This document shows, piece after piece, positions 14,909-24,040 of a DNA stretch of 47,472 nt. The notes under the pieces were generated by a model. That model ran no database searches. It was not told the origin of the DNA and saw only the letters and a list, made by a program, of their open reading frames with translations. The position numbers and the translations under genes were made by a program. The stretch is from Streptantibioticus rubrisoli (GTDB lineage: Bacteria > Actinomycetota > Actinomycetes > Streptomycetales > Streptomycetaceae), in contig NZ_JANFNH010000055.1 in assembly GCF_024436055.1 (NCBI RefSeq), positions 1-47,472 on the forward strand. The letters are read 5' to 3'. How positions within the stretch are numbered: position 1 is the first letter of the stretch; each line of letters opens with the position of its first letter.

Positions 14909-15740
14909 CGTCGCCGTACCCTTCCATCGCTTCACAGATCGTGGCGGCAGAGTCGCGGGTCGAGAGCGCGTCCGCCCGCAGCAGATCATAGGTGCGCGTG
15001 TGTCTCGCGATCACGGCTGGATCGTCGCTGAAGTGCCCACGGTCCAAGGACTCCGAGTAGACCCACTCATGGCCGTCCGGCAGCGTGATCAGCGACATGG
15101 AGGTATTGGGTGGGCGCAGATGGGCAATGGTGAACGGCGCCACCTGGATGCGGATGTTCGGGCGCTCGCCGACCGCCAACAGATGCGCGCACTGCTCGCG
15201 CATCACGTCAGGACCGCCGACCACGCGCCGGATGGAACTCTCGTCCAGCACGGCGAGTAGCAGCGGCCCGTCGTCGTTCAGGAAGCGCTGTTGGCGACTC
15301 ATGCGAGCCAACACCCGTTCCTGAACGACCTCTTCGTCCGGCTCAACCCGCGCGAACAGTGCCCGCGCGTACGCTTCGGTCTGCAACAGCCCAGGCACAA
15401 CCTGCATTTGGAACTCGCGCAACGCCACCGCCACCGCGTCCATCTGTGCCCGGCGCCTGAACCAGTCGGGGTGTTCGACCACCGGGTACCAGTCGATGCG
15501 GTGCCACAGGCGGCGGAGTAACCCGTCCGTGCCGAGCAGGCGGTCGCAGGCCTCGGCGAAGCCGACGTCCGGTACGCGGCTGCCCGCCTCGATGCGGGTG
15601 ATCAGCGAGCGGTCACACGGGATCTCACCGGCCAGCTTCCCCTGCGACCAGCCCGCCCGTTCCCGGGCGTCCCGCAGCACCTCCCCGAAGACCGCGCCGG
15701 ACGTGGCGGCCTGCCCGGTCACGCCGTTACGACGCCCCAT
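14787..15740 (-). CDS. XRE-family regulator with DUF5753 domain (WhiJ-like), probable frameshifted 3' end
   Basis: A 317-residue protein. The N-terminal helix-turn-helix is FGEVLRDARERAGWSQGKLA and DRSLITRIEAGSRVP (about residues 14-55). The DUF5753 ligand-like domain fills about 90-275 (VPGLLQTEAYARALF, VLDESSIRRVVGG, RPNIRIQVAPF, YSESLDRGHFSDDP). The start is ATG 15740 (SD AAGGGGA). The last 40 residues or so are Arg/Gln-rich and arise only from reading a second frame of the DUF397 gene. The usual ATGA stop/start overlap is present at 14905-14908 but out of frame. A lost base near the 3' end is likely. It presumably acts with the DUF397 protein. Confidence 0.82.
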   Translation of the reverse strand: MGRRNGVTGQAATSGAVFGEVLRDARERAGWSQGKLAGEIPCDRSLITRIEAGSRVPDVGFAEACDRLLGTDGLLRRLWHRIDWYPVVEHPDWFRRRAQMDAVAVALREFQMQVVPGLLQTEAYARALFARVEPDEEVVQERVLARMSRQQRFLNDDGPLLLAVLDESSIRRVVGGPDVMREQCAHLLAVGERPNIRIQVAPFTIAHLRPPNTSMSLITLPDGHEWVYSESLDRGHFSDDPAVIARHTRTYDLLRADALSTRDSAATICEAMEGYGDDDQLRPQRGDLAQEQLQRRQRRQLHRGRPRHPRRRPRPRQ

Positions 15741-15986
15741 CCCCGCTCCCCTTGGTGACGGCTCTTGCATGTCACCGCGTAGACCCTGTTGAACATGCGC
15801 GCGGAGCGCAACTCTTGGGTCTCGAAAGGTAGTTGAGCGCGCCCCCGGAGCGCCTCCGATAGGCAGAGGTTCACCCATGGTGGATACCCGCAGCACGGCC
15901 AGCGCAGACCTCGAACGCAAGGCTGTCCGGATAGCGCAGTCAGAGGATGCCCACCGGCCAGCCGCACAAGTGACCGCCAGGACGTC

Positions 15987-16193
15987 CTGCGCTACGTCGT
16001 CCACAAGATCACCCAACACCCGGGCACGGACGTGACGTTCGAGGCCGAGTGCCTGCGGTGCGACTGGGCGGCGCAGCCCGCCGACGACTGCGCGCCGGTG
16101 GACGTGGCCTGCATGAGCCACGCCGGCCGCACCGGCCACGCGGGTTTCCGCCGCGTGTGCACCTCGTTCGCGATGGTGGTGCGCACCGAGTAA
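15987..16193 (+). CDS. DUF7848-type small Cys/His protein, start codon missing
   Basis: Translation ending at TAA 16193 reads VLRYVVHKITQH, VTFEAECLRCDW, VDVACMSHAGRTGHAGFRR and SFAMVVRTE, matching a small actinobacterial family often found near XRE/DUF397 pairs. The Cys and His residues (C-x2-C, then C and H) could bind zinc. There is no in-frame ATG, GTG or TTG upstream of the conserved part; the CTG at 15987 is used here only as a placeholder. The GTG at 15970 would give a family-like start but is one base out of frame. It may be a recent pseudogene, a sequencing error, or CTG-initiated. About 68 residues. Confidence 0.6.
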   Translation: MRYVVHKITQHPGTDVTFEAECLRCDWAAQPADDCAPVDVACMSHAGRTGHAGFRRVCTSFAMVVRTE

Positions 16194-16274
16194 CCCGCCC
16201 ACCGCCGCCCACGAAAACGTCCCCCTGGGCCGCGCACAGCGGCTCAGAGGGACGTTCCGGGTACGTCGTGGCCG

Positions 16275-17735
16275 TCAGCCGACCAGCGCGTCCTCGACGG
16301 CCTTCTCGGCCGCCGCCAGCTCGTTGGCGCTCGCCGTCCGCTGGCGCGGCAGCACCCAGTACAGCGCCGCCGCGATGACGATGGTGACCGCCCAGCCGAG
16401 GCCGTTCTTCCCGAGCCAGCTATCTGCCAGCGGGCCGGAGAACCAGGACACCGAGGTGAAGCACAGGCCGATGACCAGGCCCGCCGCCCAGGCGACCATC
16501 GCCTGCCAGGCGAAACCGCCCTGGTACCAGTAGGCGCTGGTACGGGAGGTGTCCATCAGCGCCTTCGGGTCGTAGACCCGACCGCGCAGCATGTCGACGC
16601 CGAACACGCCGATCCAGGCCGAGAAGGAGACCGCCAGCAGGGTCAGGAACGAGATGAACGAGCTGATGAAGCTGGTCGCCACGATCATCAGCAGCGAACC
16701 GAAGACCAGGCTGATGACCGCGTTCACACTGACCGCCCAGGCGCGCGGGATCTTGAAGCCCAGCGTCTGCGCGGTGAAACCGGCCGAGTACATCGACATG
16801 CTGTTGATCAGCAGCATGCCGATCAGCGCGATCAGCAGGTACGGCACCGACAGCCACATCGGCAGCAGCTTGCCGATGAACGACACCGGGTCGGTGGCCT
16901 TGGCCAGGTCCGGCGTACCGACCGCCATCACCGCACCCATCAGCACCAACGGCACCACGACGATGCCCGCACCCGCGATGGTGTTGCCCACGATGCCCTT
17001 GCTGGACGCGGTGCGCGGCAGGTACCGGGAGAAGTCCGCGCCGGATGGCGCCCAGCTGATGCCACCGGCCGCGATGGTGCCAACTCCGGCCACCAGCAGC
17101 GCCGTTGAGCCCGCCGGGCGGGAGAAGACCGCCGACCAGTCGGTCTCGGCGACCAGATAGCCCAGCACCGCGACGCTGAACGCGCCGAACAGGTACGCCG
17201 ACCACTTGTTGCACAGCAGCAGTACCTTGCGGCCCATACCGCTGACCGTGAACGTGGCGCCGACGAAGAACAGCAGGGTGACGATGATCAGCGGGGTGTT
17301 GCTCTTGATCCCGAACAGCAGGTTCAAGATGGTGAGCACCGCGTACGCGCCGGTCACCGCGTTGATCGTCTCCCAGCCCCACCGCGCGATCCAGGTCACC
17401 GCACCCGGGAAGAGGTTGCCGCGCTGACCGAAGACCGCCCGCGAGAGCGTCATACCCGGAGCGCCACCGCGCTTGCCCGCGATGGTCAGCACGCCGACGA
17501 TGCCGTACGAGACAACGGGAGCGAGGACGGCGACCAGCAGGACCTGGAAGAAGTTCAGGCCGTTGGAGACCACCAGGCCCGCGCCCATGGTGAGCAGCAG
17601 AACGCTGATGTTGGCCGCGACCCAGGTGGGGAAGAGTTCTCTGACGCGGCCGCGCCGCTCGGAGTCGGGGACGGGCTCGATGCCGCGGGTCTCGATGGCG
17701 CCTTCGACATCGGGAGCAGGCGTCGTCTTCTCCAT
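16275..17735 (-). CDS. NCS1-family permease (purine/cytosine permease-like)
   Basis: A 486-residue membrane protein with about 12 hydrophobic segments, of the nucleobase:cation symporter-1 family (cytosine, purine, allantoin or hydantoin uptake). Family marks include FPTWVAANISVLLLTMGAG in TM1, the RAVFGQRGNLFPGAVTWIAR stretch in TM3, GWETINAVTGAYAV, and GGISWAPSGADFSRYLPR before TM7. The ATG at 17735 (MEKTTPAPD) is preferred. An in-frame ATG at 17819 lies inside a palindrome overlapping the promoter, which argues against it. Substrate cannot be read from sequence; cytosine or a purine is likely. Divergent from ftsY. Confidence 0.85.
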   Translation of the reverse strand: MEKTTPAPDVEGAIETRGIEPVPDSERRGRVRELFPTWVAANISVLLLTMGAGLVVSNGLNFFQVLLVAVLAPVVSYGIVGVLTIAGKRGGAPGMTLSRAVFGQRGNLFPGAVTWIARWGWETINAVTGAYAVLTILNLLFGIKSNTPLIIVTLLFFVGATFTVSGMGRKVLLLCNKWSAYLFGAFSVAVLGYLVAETDWSAVFSRPAGSTALLVAGVGTIAAGGISWAPSGADFSRYLPRTASSKGIVGNTIAGAGIVVVPLVLMGAVMAVGTPDLAKATDPVSFIGKLLPMWLSVPYLLIALIGMLLINSMSMYSAGFTAQTLGFKIPRAWAVSVNAVISLVFGSLLMIVATSFISSFISFLTLLAVSFSAWIGVFGVDMLRGRVYDPKALMDTSRTSAYWYQGGFAWQAMVAWAAGLVIGLCFTSVSWFSGPLADSWLGKNGLGWAVTIVIAAALYWVLPRQRTASANELAAAEKAVEDALVG

Positions 17736-17811
17736 AAGGATGGTTTCTCCGAGCGGGAAATCGGGGGAGGGTTGCAACAGCGGCTTGTGGGACGATCGAT
17801 AAGTCCCCTCT

Positions 17812-17857
17812 ACGCGCATTGCTGATCAGGATCATATGCGCGTCACGAAGACGTCAA
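17812..17857 (-). promoter_or_regulatory. Promoter and operator candidate of the NCS1 permease
   Basis: Reading leftward, TTGACG (17857-17852) is followed 15 bp later by TATGAT (17836-17831). The overlapping perfect inverted repeat ACGCGCAT-N16-ATGCGCGT occupies 17812-17843 and would cover the -10 and transcription start, as a repressor site would. The inner spacer holds TGATCA and GATCA. Confidence 0.5.
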
Positions 17858-17951
17858 GGGTGACCTTTGTCCCATTAAGTTGCTTTAAGCCCCTGAGTGC
17901 CGCGTCTTCTCCGGCAGCGCTGTTGCGCCGTGACTGATACTGGAGGGCGTT

Positions 17952-19178
17952 ATGGAAACCGTCATCCTTGCTGTAGTCATCGCCCTGGTCGCGATCGGCG
18001 CGCTCAGCGGCCTCGTGGTCAGCAGCCGCCGCAAGAAGCAGCTGCCGCCCGCGCCGCCGTCGGCAGAACCGAAGATCACCGCCCCGCCGGCCGAGCCGCA
18101 CGTCGGCGAGGAGGCGGAGGAACCCCGCGAAGAGCCCCGCAGGACCATCGAAGAGGTCGACCTGCCGGAGGCCCCCACCGCCACCGAGACCGTGGAGGTC
18201 GAGGAGCCCACCGAGGTCGGCGGGGAACCGCTGGCCCCGCCCATCGAGGTCCCCGAGCCCACCGCGGGCCGCCTGGTGCGACTGCGCTCCCGGCTGTCCC
18301 GCTCCCAGACCACCCTCGGCAAGGGCCTGCTCACCCTGCTCTCCCGGGACCGCCTCGACGAGGACACCTGGGAGGAGATCGAGGACACCCTGCTCACCGC
18401 CGACGTCGGCGTCGCACCGACCCAGGAGCTGGTCGAGCGGCTGCGCACCCGCGTCAAGGTGCTGGGCACCCGCACCCCCGAGGAACTGCGCGCCCTGCTG
18501 CGCGAGGAACTGCTGGCGCTGGTCGGTACCGACATGGACCGCGTCCTGCATACCGAGAGCCCGCAGGACACCCCGGCCGTGCTGATGGTGGTCGGGGTCA
18601 ACGGCACCGGCAAGACCACCACCACCGGCAAGCTGGCCCGGGTCCTGGTGGCCGACGGCCGCAGCGTGGTGCTGGGCGCCGCCGACACCTTCCGCGCGGC
18701 CGCCGCCGACCAGCTGCAGACCTGGGGCGAGCGGGTCGGCGCGCGCACCGTGCGCGGCCCGGAGGGCGGCGACCCGGCCTCCGTCGCCTTCGACGCGGTG
18801 AAGGAAGGTATCGCCGAGAGCGCCGACGTGGTGCTGATCGACACCGCGGGCCGACTGCACACCAAGACCGGCCTGATGGACGAGCTGGGCAAGGTCAAGC
18901 GCGTCGTGGAGAAGCACGGTCCGGTCGACGAGGTGATCCTCGTCCTGGACGCCACCACCGGCCAGAACGGGCTGGTGCAGGCCCGGGTCTTCGCCGAGGT
19001 GGTGGACATCACCGGCATCGCCCTGACCAAGCTCGACGGCACCGCCAAGGGCGGCATCGTGGTCGCCGTCCAGCGTGAGCTGGGGGTGCCGGTCAAGCTG
19101 GTCGGCCTCGGCGAGGGGCCGGACGACCTGGCGCCGTTCGAGCCGGAGGCGTTCGTCGACGCGCTGATCGGCGACTGA
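17952..19178 (+). CDS. ftsY: Signal recognition particle receptor FtsY
   Basis: The 408-residue SRP receptor GTPase that docks Ffh-ribosome complexes at the membrane. An N-terminal membrane segment (VILAVVIALVAIGALSGLVV, about 4-23) replaces the purely amphipathic anchor of E. coli. An acidic Pro-rich linker follows (to about 105). The NG domain has GVNGTGKTTTTGKLA at about 215-229, DTFRAAAADQL, DTAGRLHTK, TKLDGTAKGG and the closing GEGPDDLAPF. ATG 17952 with SD TGGAGG. It pairs functionally with ffh at 27.3 kb. Monocistronic, with repeats and a terminator downstream. Confidence 0.96.
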   Translation: METVILAVVIALVAIGALSGLVVSSRRKKQLPPAPPSAEPKITAPPAEPHVGEEAEEPREEPRRTIEEVDLPEAPTATETVEVEEPTEVGGEPLAPPIEVPEPTAGRLVRLRSRLSRSQTTLGKGLLTLLSRDRLDEDTWEEIEDTLLTADVGVAPTQELVERLRTRVKVLGTRTPEELRALLREELLALVGTDMDRVLHTESPQDTPAVLMVVGVNGTGKTTTTGKLARVLVADGRSVVLGAADTFRAAAADQLQTWGERVGARTVRGPEGGDPASVAFDAVKEGIAESADVVLIDTAGRLHTKTGLMDELGKVKRVVEKHGPVDEVILVLDATTGQNGLVQARVFAEVVDITGIALTKLDGTAKGGIVVAVQRELGVPVKLVGLGEGPDDLAPFEPEAFVDALIGD

Positions 19179-19186
19179 CCGCGGCG

Positions 19187-19231
19187 CATCGGTAAGAGAT
19201 ACATCGGTAAGCGGTACATCGGTAAGGGGCG
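19187..19231. repeat. Three tandem copies of a 15-bp repeat
   Basis: CATCGGTAAG begins at 19187, 19202 and 19217, exactly 15 bp apart, with variable last five bases. The third copy runs into the left arm of the following terminator stem. Confidence 0.85.
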
Positions 19232-19256
19232 CTCGCCAGGGGCGGGCGCCCCTTAC
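19222..19256. terminator. Terminator downstream of ftsY
   Basis: GTAAGGGGCGC (19222-19232) pairs with GCGCCCCTTAC (19246-19256): an 11-bp perfect stem with a 13-nt loop, between the convergent ends of ftsY and the prim-pol-like gene. A separate 12-bp palindrome, ATGCGTACGCAT, follows at 19259-19270. Confidence 0.85.
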
Positions 19257-19277
19257 GTATGCGTACGCATTCCGGGA

Positions 19278-19955
19278 TCACACCGTCCGCACCGGCGTCC
19301 CGTGCCGGTGACACACGTAGGCCAGCGTGCCCAGCAGCAACCGCGCCTCCGGCGGCTGCCGGTCCACCGAGGGCGGCCGTAGCCAGCGCACCGGACCCAG
19401 TCCCCCGAGGTCCGAGGGCGGGGCGGTGACGTGCTGACCAAGTCCGCGGCAGCGCAGATCCAGGGCAGCGTCGTCCCAGCCCATCCGGTAGAGGAGCCGT
19501 GGCAGCTCGTCGGCCGCGCCGGGGGCCACGAAGAACAGCGCGCGGCCGTCCGGGGTGCCGATCACCGGGCCGAGCCGCAGCCCCATCCGCTCCAGCCGCA
19601 CCATCGCCCGGCAGCCCGCTTCCTCGGCCACGTCCAGCACGTCGAACGTCCGCCCGGTGGGCAGCAGTACGGCCGCGCCCGGGGTCAACGCCCAGGTGGC
19701 GGCGACCTGTTCGGCCGTGGCGCCCGCCGGGATCTCGGCGGCGAAGTCCAACGCGTGGGCGCCGGGCGCCGGACACCCCGCGTCACCGCAACTGCACTGA
19801 CCACCGCCCCGGGCGGCGCGGGCACCGGGGGTCACCGCCCAGCCGTGCACCGCCGTGTACTCCGTGATCGTTGAGCGGACCGAGGCGCGGGTGCGGCGGC
19901 GCACGCCGGGCGTGATGTCCCGAATCTCCCGGAAGCTGCCGATCGTGAAGCCCAT
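19278..19955 (-). CDS. Prim-pol-like (bifunctional DNA primase/polymerase N-terminal) domain protein
   Basis: A 225-residue protein resembling the N-terminal prim-pol domain of phage and plasmid primases: CSCGDAGCPAPGAHALDF, then a hydrophobic core with TFDVLDV (candidate metal-binding Asp residues), and a conserved C-terminal WLRPPS and HRHGTPV. Streptomyces encode several stand-alone copies, and one sits divergent from nsdA in other species. No helicase domain is attached, and whether it has primase activity is unknown. The ATG at 19955 (MGFTIGSFREI) has an excellent SD (GGAGGTGA); in-frame sequence upstream is low-complexity. Confidence 0.72.
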   Translation of the reverse strand: MGFTIGSFREIRDITPGVRRRTRASVRSTITEYTAVHGWAVTPGARAARGGGQCSCGDAGCPAPGAHALDFAAEIPAGATAEQVAATWALTPGAAVLLPTGRTFDVLDVAEEAGCRAMVRLERMGLRLGPVIGTPDGRALFFVAPGAADELPRLLYRMGWDDAALDLRCRGLGQHVTAPPSDLGGLGPVRWLRPPSVDRQPPEARLLLGTLAYVCHRHGTPVRTV

Positions 19956-20417
19956 GTCACCTCCAACACTCGGAATTCGTCGATGGTTACGCGCACCGCG
20001 CGCGGATCGCGGTGCGGGCTGCCTGCCCACCCGCCGGGGGCGACGCGCCGTCGGTGGCGGCGCGTCGGCGGCGCATCGCGGCGTGTGGCGTGGTGCGCCG
20101 TGTAGTGCGCGCCCCGACGCGCTTCGCTCCACCCGGAGCTGATGTTCATCTGTCAAGTGAATCGTGTGCGGCCAGGGAAGAGTTCATTCGAAGGGGTGGC
20201 GAATGGTGGCGATTCGGCATCTGCCCTCGCCGGATGGGTGATCACGGGATTACTTTCGGTTTACGAGCCCACGGAAGTCGCGCCGTCCGCGGGCATGCCG
20301 GAGGCAGTGAACGCACAGGCATTCGGTCACCGGGGGTGGCGCGTTGAGGACAGGGAGCCCCAACTGGCGGCATCCTTTGGGCAGTTCGGTGATGAGAAGC
20401 GGGATGGGGGCGTTCCG
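19956..20417. other. Long divergent region between prim-pol-like gene and nsdA
   Basis: The stretch of 462 bp has no convincing gene, though the nsdA frame stays open through most of it. Around 20145-20290 it is distinctly less GC-rich (TTCATCTGTCAAGTGAAT; ATTACTTTCGGTTTACG), which fits promoter and leader sequence for nsdA. An in-frame ATG at 20295 is a second-choice nsdA start. Confidence 0.4.
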
Positions 20418-21944
20418 GTGGGCGGAAGCGTCACAAGCGGCGAGACCGAGACCGAGGCCAGCGGCGTCGCGGAGAAGCAGGCCAACGAACAACTGCGTTC
20501 GTGGTTCGTCCGCAGTGGCTGGTCCAAGGGCGAACTCGCCCGCCAGGTCAACCGCCGGGCACGGCAGATCGGTGCGCACCACATCAGCACCGACACCTCC
20601 CGCGTACGGCGCTGGCTGGACGGTGAGCAGCCGCGCGAGCCGATCCCGCGCATCCTGTCCGAGCTGTTCTCCGAGCGGTTCGGCTCGGTCGTCGCCATCG
20701 AGGACCTGGGCCTGCGCAGCGCCCACCAGCCGCCCGCCACCTCCGGCGTCGACCTGCCCTGGGCAGGACCCCAGACCGTCGAGCTGATCAGCGAGTTCTC
20801 CCGCAGCGACCTGATGCTCGGACGGCGCGGCTTCCTCGGCGCCTCGCTGGCGCTGTCCGCCGGGCCGGCGCTGATCGAGCCGATGCAGCGCTGGCTGGTG
20901 CCCACCCCGGCCGCCTCGATCGCCGACGTGCCCGCGCCCGCCCGTACCCCGCGCGCCGAGCGGTCGACCCGGCCCACCAAGCTCTCCGGCCCCGAGCTGG
21001 ACCTGCTGGAGGCCACCACGGTGATGTTCCGCCAGTGGGACGCCCAGTGCGGCGGCGGCCTGCGCCGCAAGGCGGTCGTCGGGCAGCTGCACGAGGTGAC
21101 CGACCTGCTCCAGGAGAGCCACCCGGAGCCGGTCACCAGGCGCCTGTTCAAGGTCACCGCCGAACTCGCCGAACTCGCCGGGTGGATGAGCTACGACGTG
21201 GGCCTGCAGCCCAGCGCGCAGAAGTACTTCGTGCTCGCCCTGCACGCCGCGAAGGAGGCCGGGGACCGTCCGCTCGGCGCCTATGTGCTGTCCAACATGA
21301 GCCGCCAGATGATCCATCTCGGCCGCCCCGACGACGCGTTGGAGCTGATCCACCTCGCCCAGTACGGCAGCCGGGACACCGCCACCGCCACCACCCAGTC
21401 GATGCTCTACGCGATGGAGGCCCGCGCCTACGCCAGCATGGGTCAGGTACAGAAGTGCCACCGCGCGGTGCGGATGGCCGAGGACACCTTCAGCGACCGC
21501 CGCCCGCAGGAGGACCCGGACTGGATGCGGTTCTTCTCCGAGGCCGAGCTGAACGCGGAGAACGCGCACTCCTACCGTGACCTGGCGTACGTCGCCGGTC
21601 GCAGCCCCACGTACGCCTCGCTGGCGCAGCCGGTGATGGAACGGGCCGTGGAGCTGTTCGCCCAGGACCCCGAGCACCAGCGCAGCTACGCGCTGAACCT
21701 CATCGGCATGGCCAGCGTCCATCTGCTGCAGAAGAACCCCGAGCACGCCTCGGAGCTGGCGGTCCAGGCGATCAAGGTGGCCAGAAGGATCCGCTCCGAG
21801 CGGGTGAACACCCGGATCCGCCGCACCACCGACACCGCGGTGCGCGACTTCGGCCAGGTGGCCGAGGTCGTCGCGCTCAGCGACCGGCTGCGCACCGACC
21901 TGCCGGACGACTACGAGCAGGGTCCGGCGGCCCGGGCGGTGTGA
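20418..21944 (+). CDS. nsdA: NsdA, negative regulator of development and antibiotic production (TPR protein)
   Basis: A 508-residue protein matching Streptomyces NsdA, whose loss in S. coelicolor raises antibiotic production and sporulation. Residues from about 20 to 90 hold a helix-turn-helix-like region (RSWFVRSGWSKGELARQVNR, STDTSRVRRWLDGEQP). A twin-Arg-like RRGFLGASLALSAGPALIEP segment follows near 140. The C-terminal half is tetratricopeptide-like (ALHAAKEAGDRPLGAYVLSN, ALELIHLAQYGSRD). The GTG at 20418 is chosen because family-like sequence begins there (VTSGETETEASGVAEKQANE); its SD is G-rich but weak. The frame is open upstream to 20142, so a longer form is possible. Confidence 0.85.
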   Translation: MGGSVTSGETETEASGVAEKQANEQLRSWFVRSGWSKGELARQVNRRARQIGAHHISTDTSRVRRWLDGEQPREPIPRILSELFSERFGSVVAIEDLGLRSAHQPPATSGVDLPWAGPQTVELISEFSRSDLMLGRRGFLGASLALSAGPALIEPMQRWLVPTPAASIADVPAPARTPRAERSTRPTKLSGPELDLLEATTVMFRQWDAQCGGGLRRKAVVGQLHEVTDLLQESHPEPVTRRLFKVTAELAELAGWMSYDVGLQPSAQKYFVLALHAAKEAGDRPLGAYVLSNMSRQMIHLGRPDDALELIHLAQYGSRDTATATTQSMLYAMEARAYASMGQVQKCHRAVRMAEDTFSDRRPQEDPDWMRFFSEAELNAENAHSYRDLAYVAGRSPTYASLAQPVMERAVELFAQDPEHQRSYALNLIGMASVHLLQKNPEHASELAVQAIKVARRIRSERVNTRIRRTTDTAVRDFGQVAEVVALSDRLRTDLPDDYEQGPAARAV

Positions 21945-22262
21945 CGCGACGGACCCCCTTCACTCCGGCCGCGGCGGCCACCCCGATCAGCCCGACTAGG
22001 CTCCCCCACCGCCAGGTCGACGGGAAACCGCCGCGGCCGGTTCCGTATCGGCGCATTCGGCACCGGCGTATACGGAGCATCGCGTTCACCATGACCGCAG
22101 CGGACCGGTTCACCCGGCCGTAACACATGCGCCATCTTCGTCACGGCGGCGAAACACCGCACGGCGGCGGCTGAAACCCGGCTAGGCCACTCTCTAGGCC
22201 ATAACCGGCCCTTTCATTCCCCCACGCCCCCCGCGGGCCGTACCGACGACGAGGAGGCGCCG
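21945..22262. other. Regulatory region upstream of amtB
   Basis: The stretch of 318 bp has no gene. It contains the GlnR-box cluster (22140-22177) and, just after it, a direct repeat CTAGGCCA at 22182-22189 and 22194-22201 that includes a -10-like TAGGCC. The amtB SD is GAGGAGG at 22251-22257. Confidence 0.6.
22140..22177 (+). promoter_or_regulatory. GlnR binding site upstream of amtB
   Basis: GTCAC-N6-GAAAC-N6-CGGCG-N6-GAAAC, with all elements in 11-bp register (22140, 22151, 22162, 22173). The published Streptomyces GlnR consensus is gTnAc-n6-GaAAc repeated twice; three of the four boxes match here. GlnR activates amtB-glnK-glnD under nitrogen limitation. The third box is weak. Confidence 0.8.
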
Positions 22263-23983
<1,721 letters not shown>

Positions 23984-24040
23984 GCCCGCGCGGACAACTC
24001 ACCTTGGACGATGCGGAACCGCGCTGGCTTTGGAGACCGT

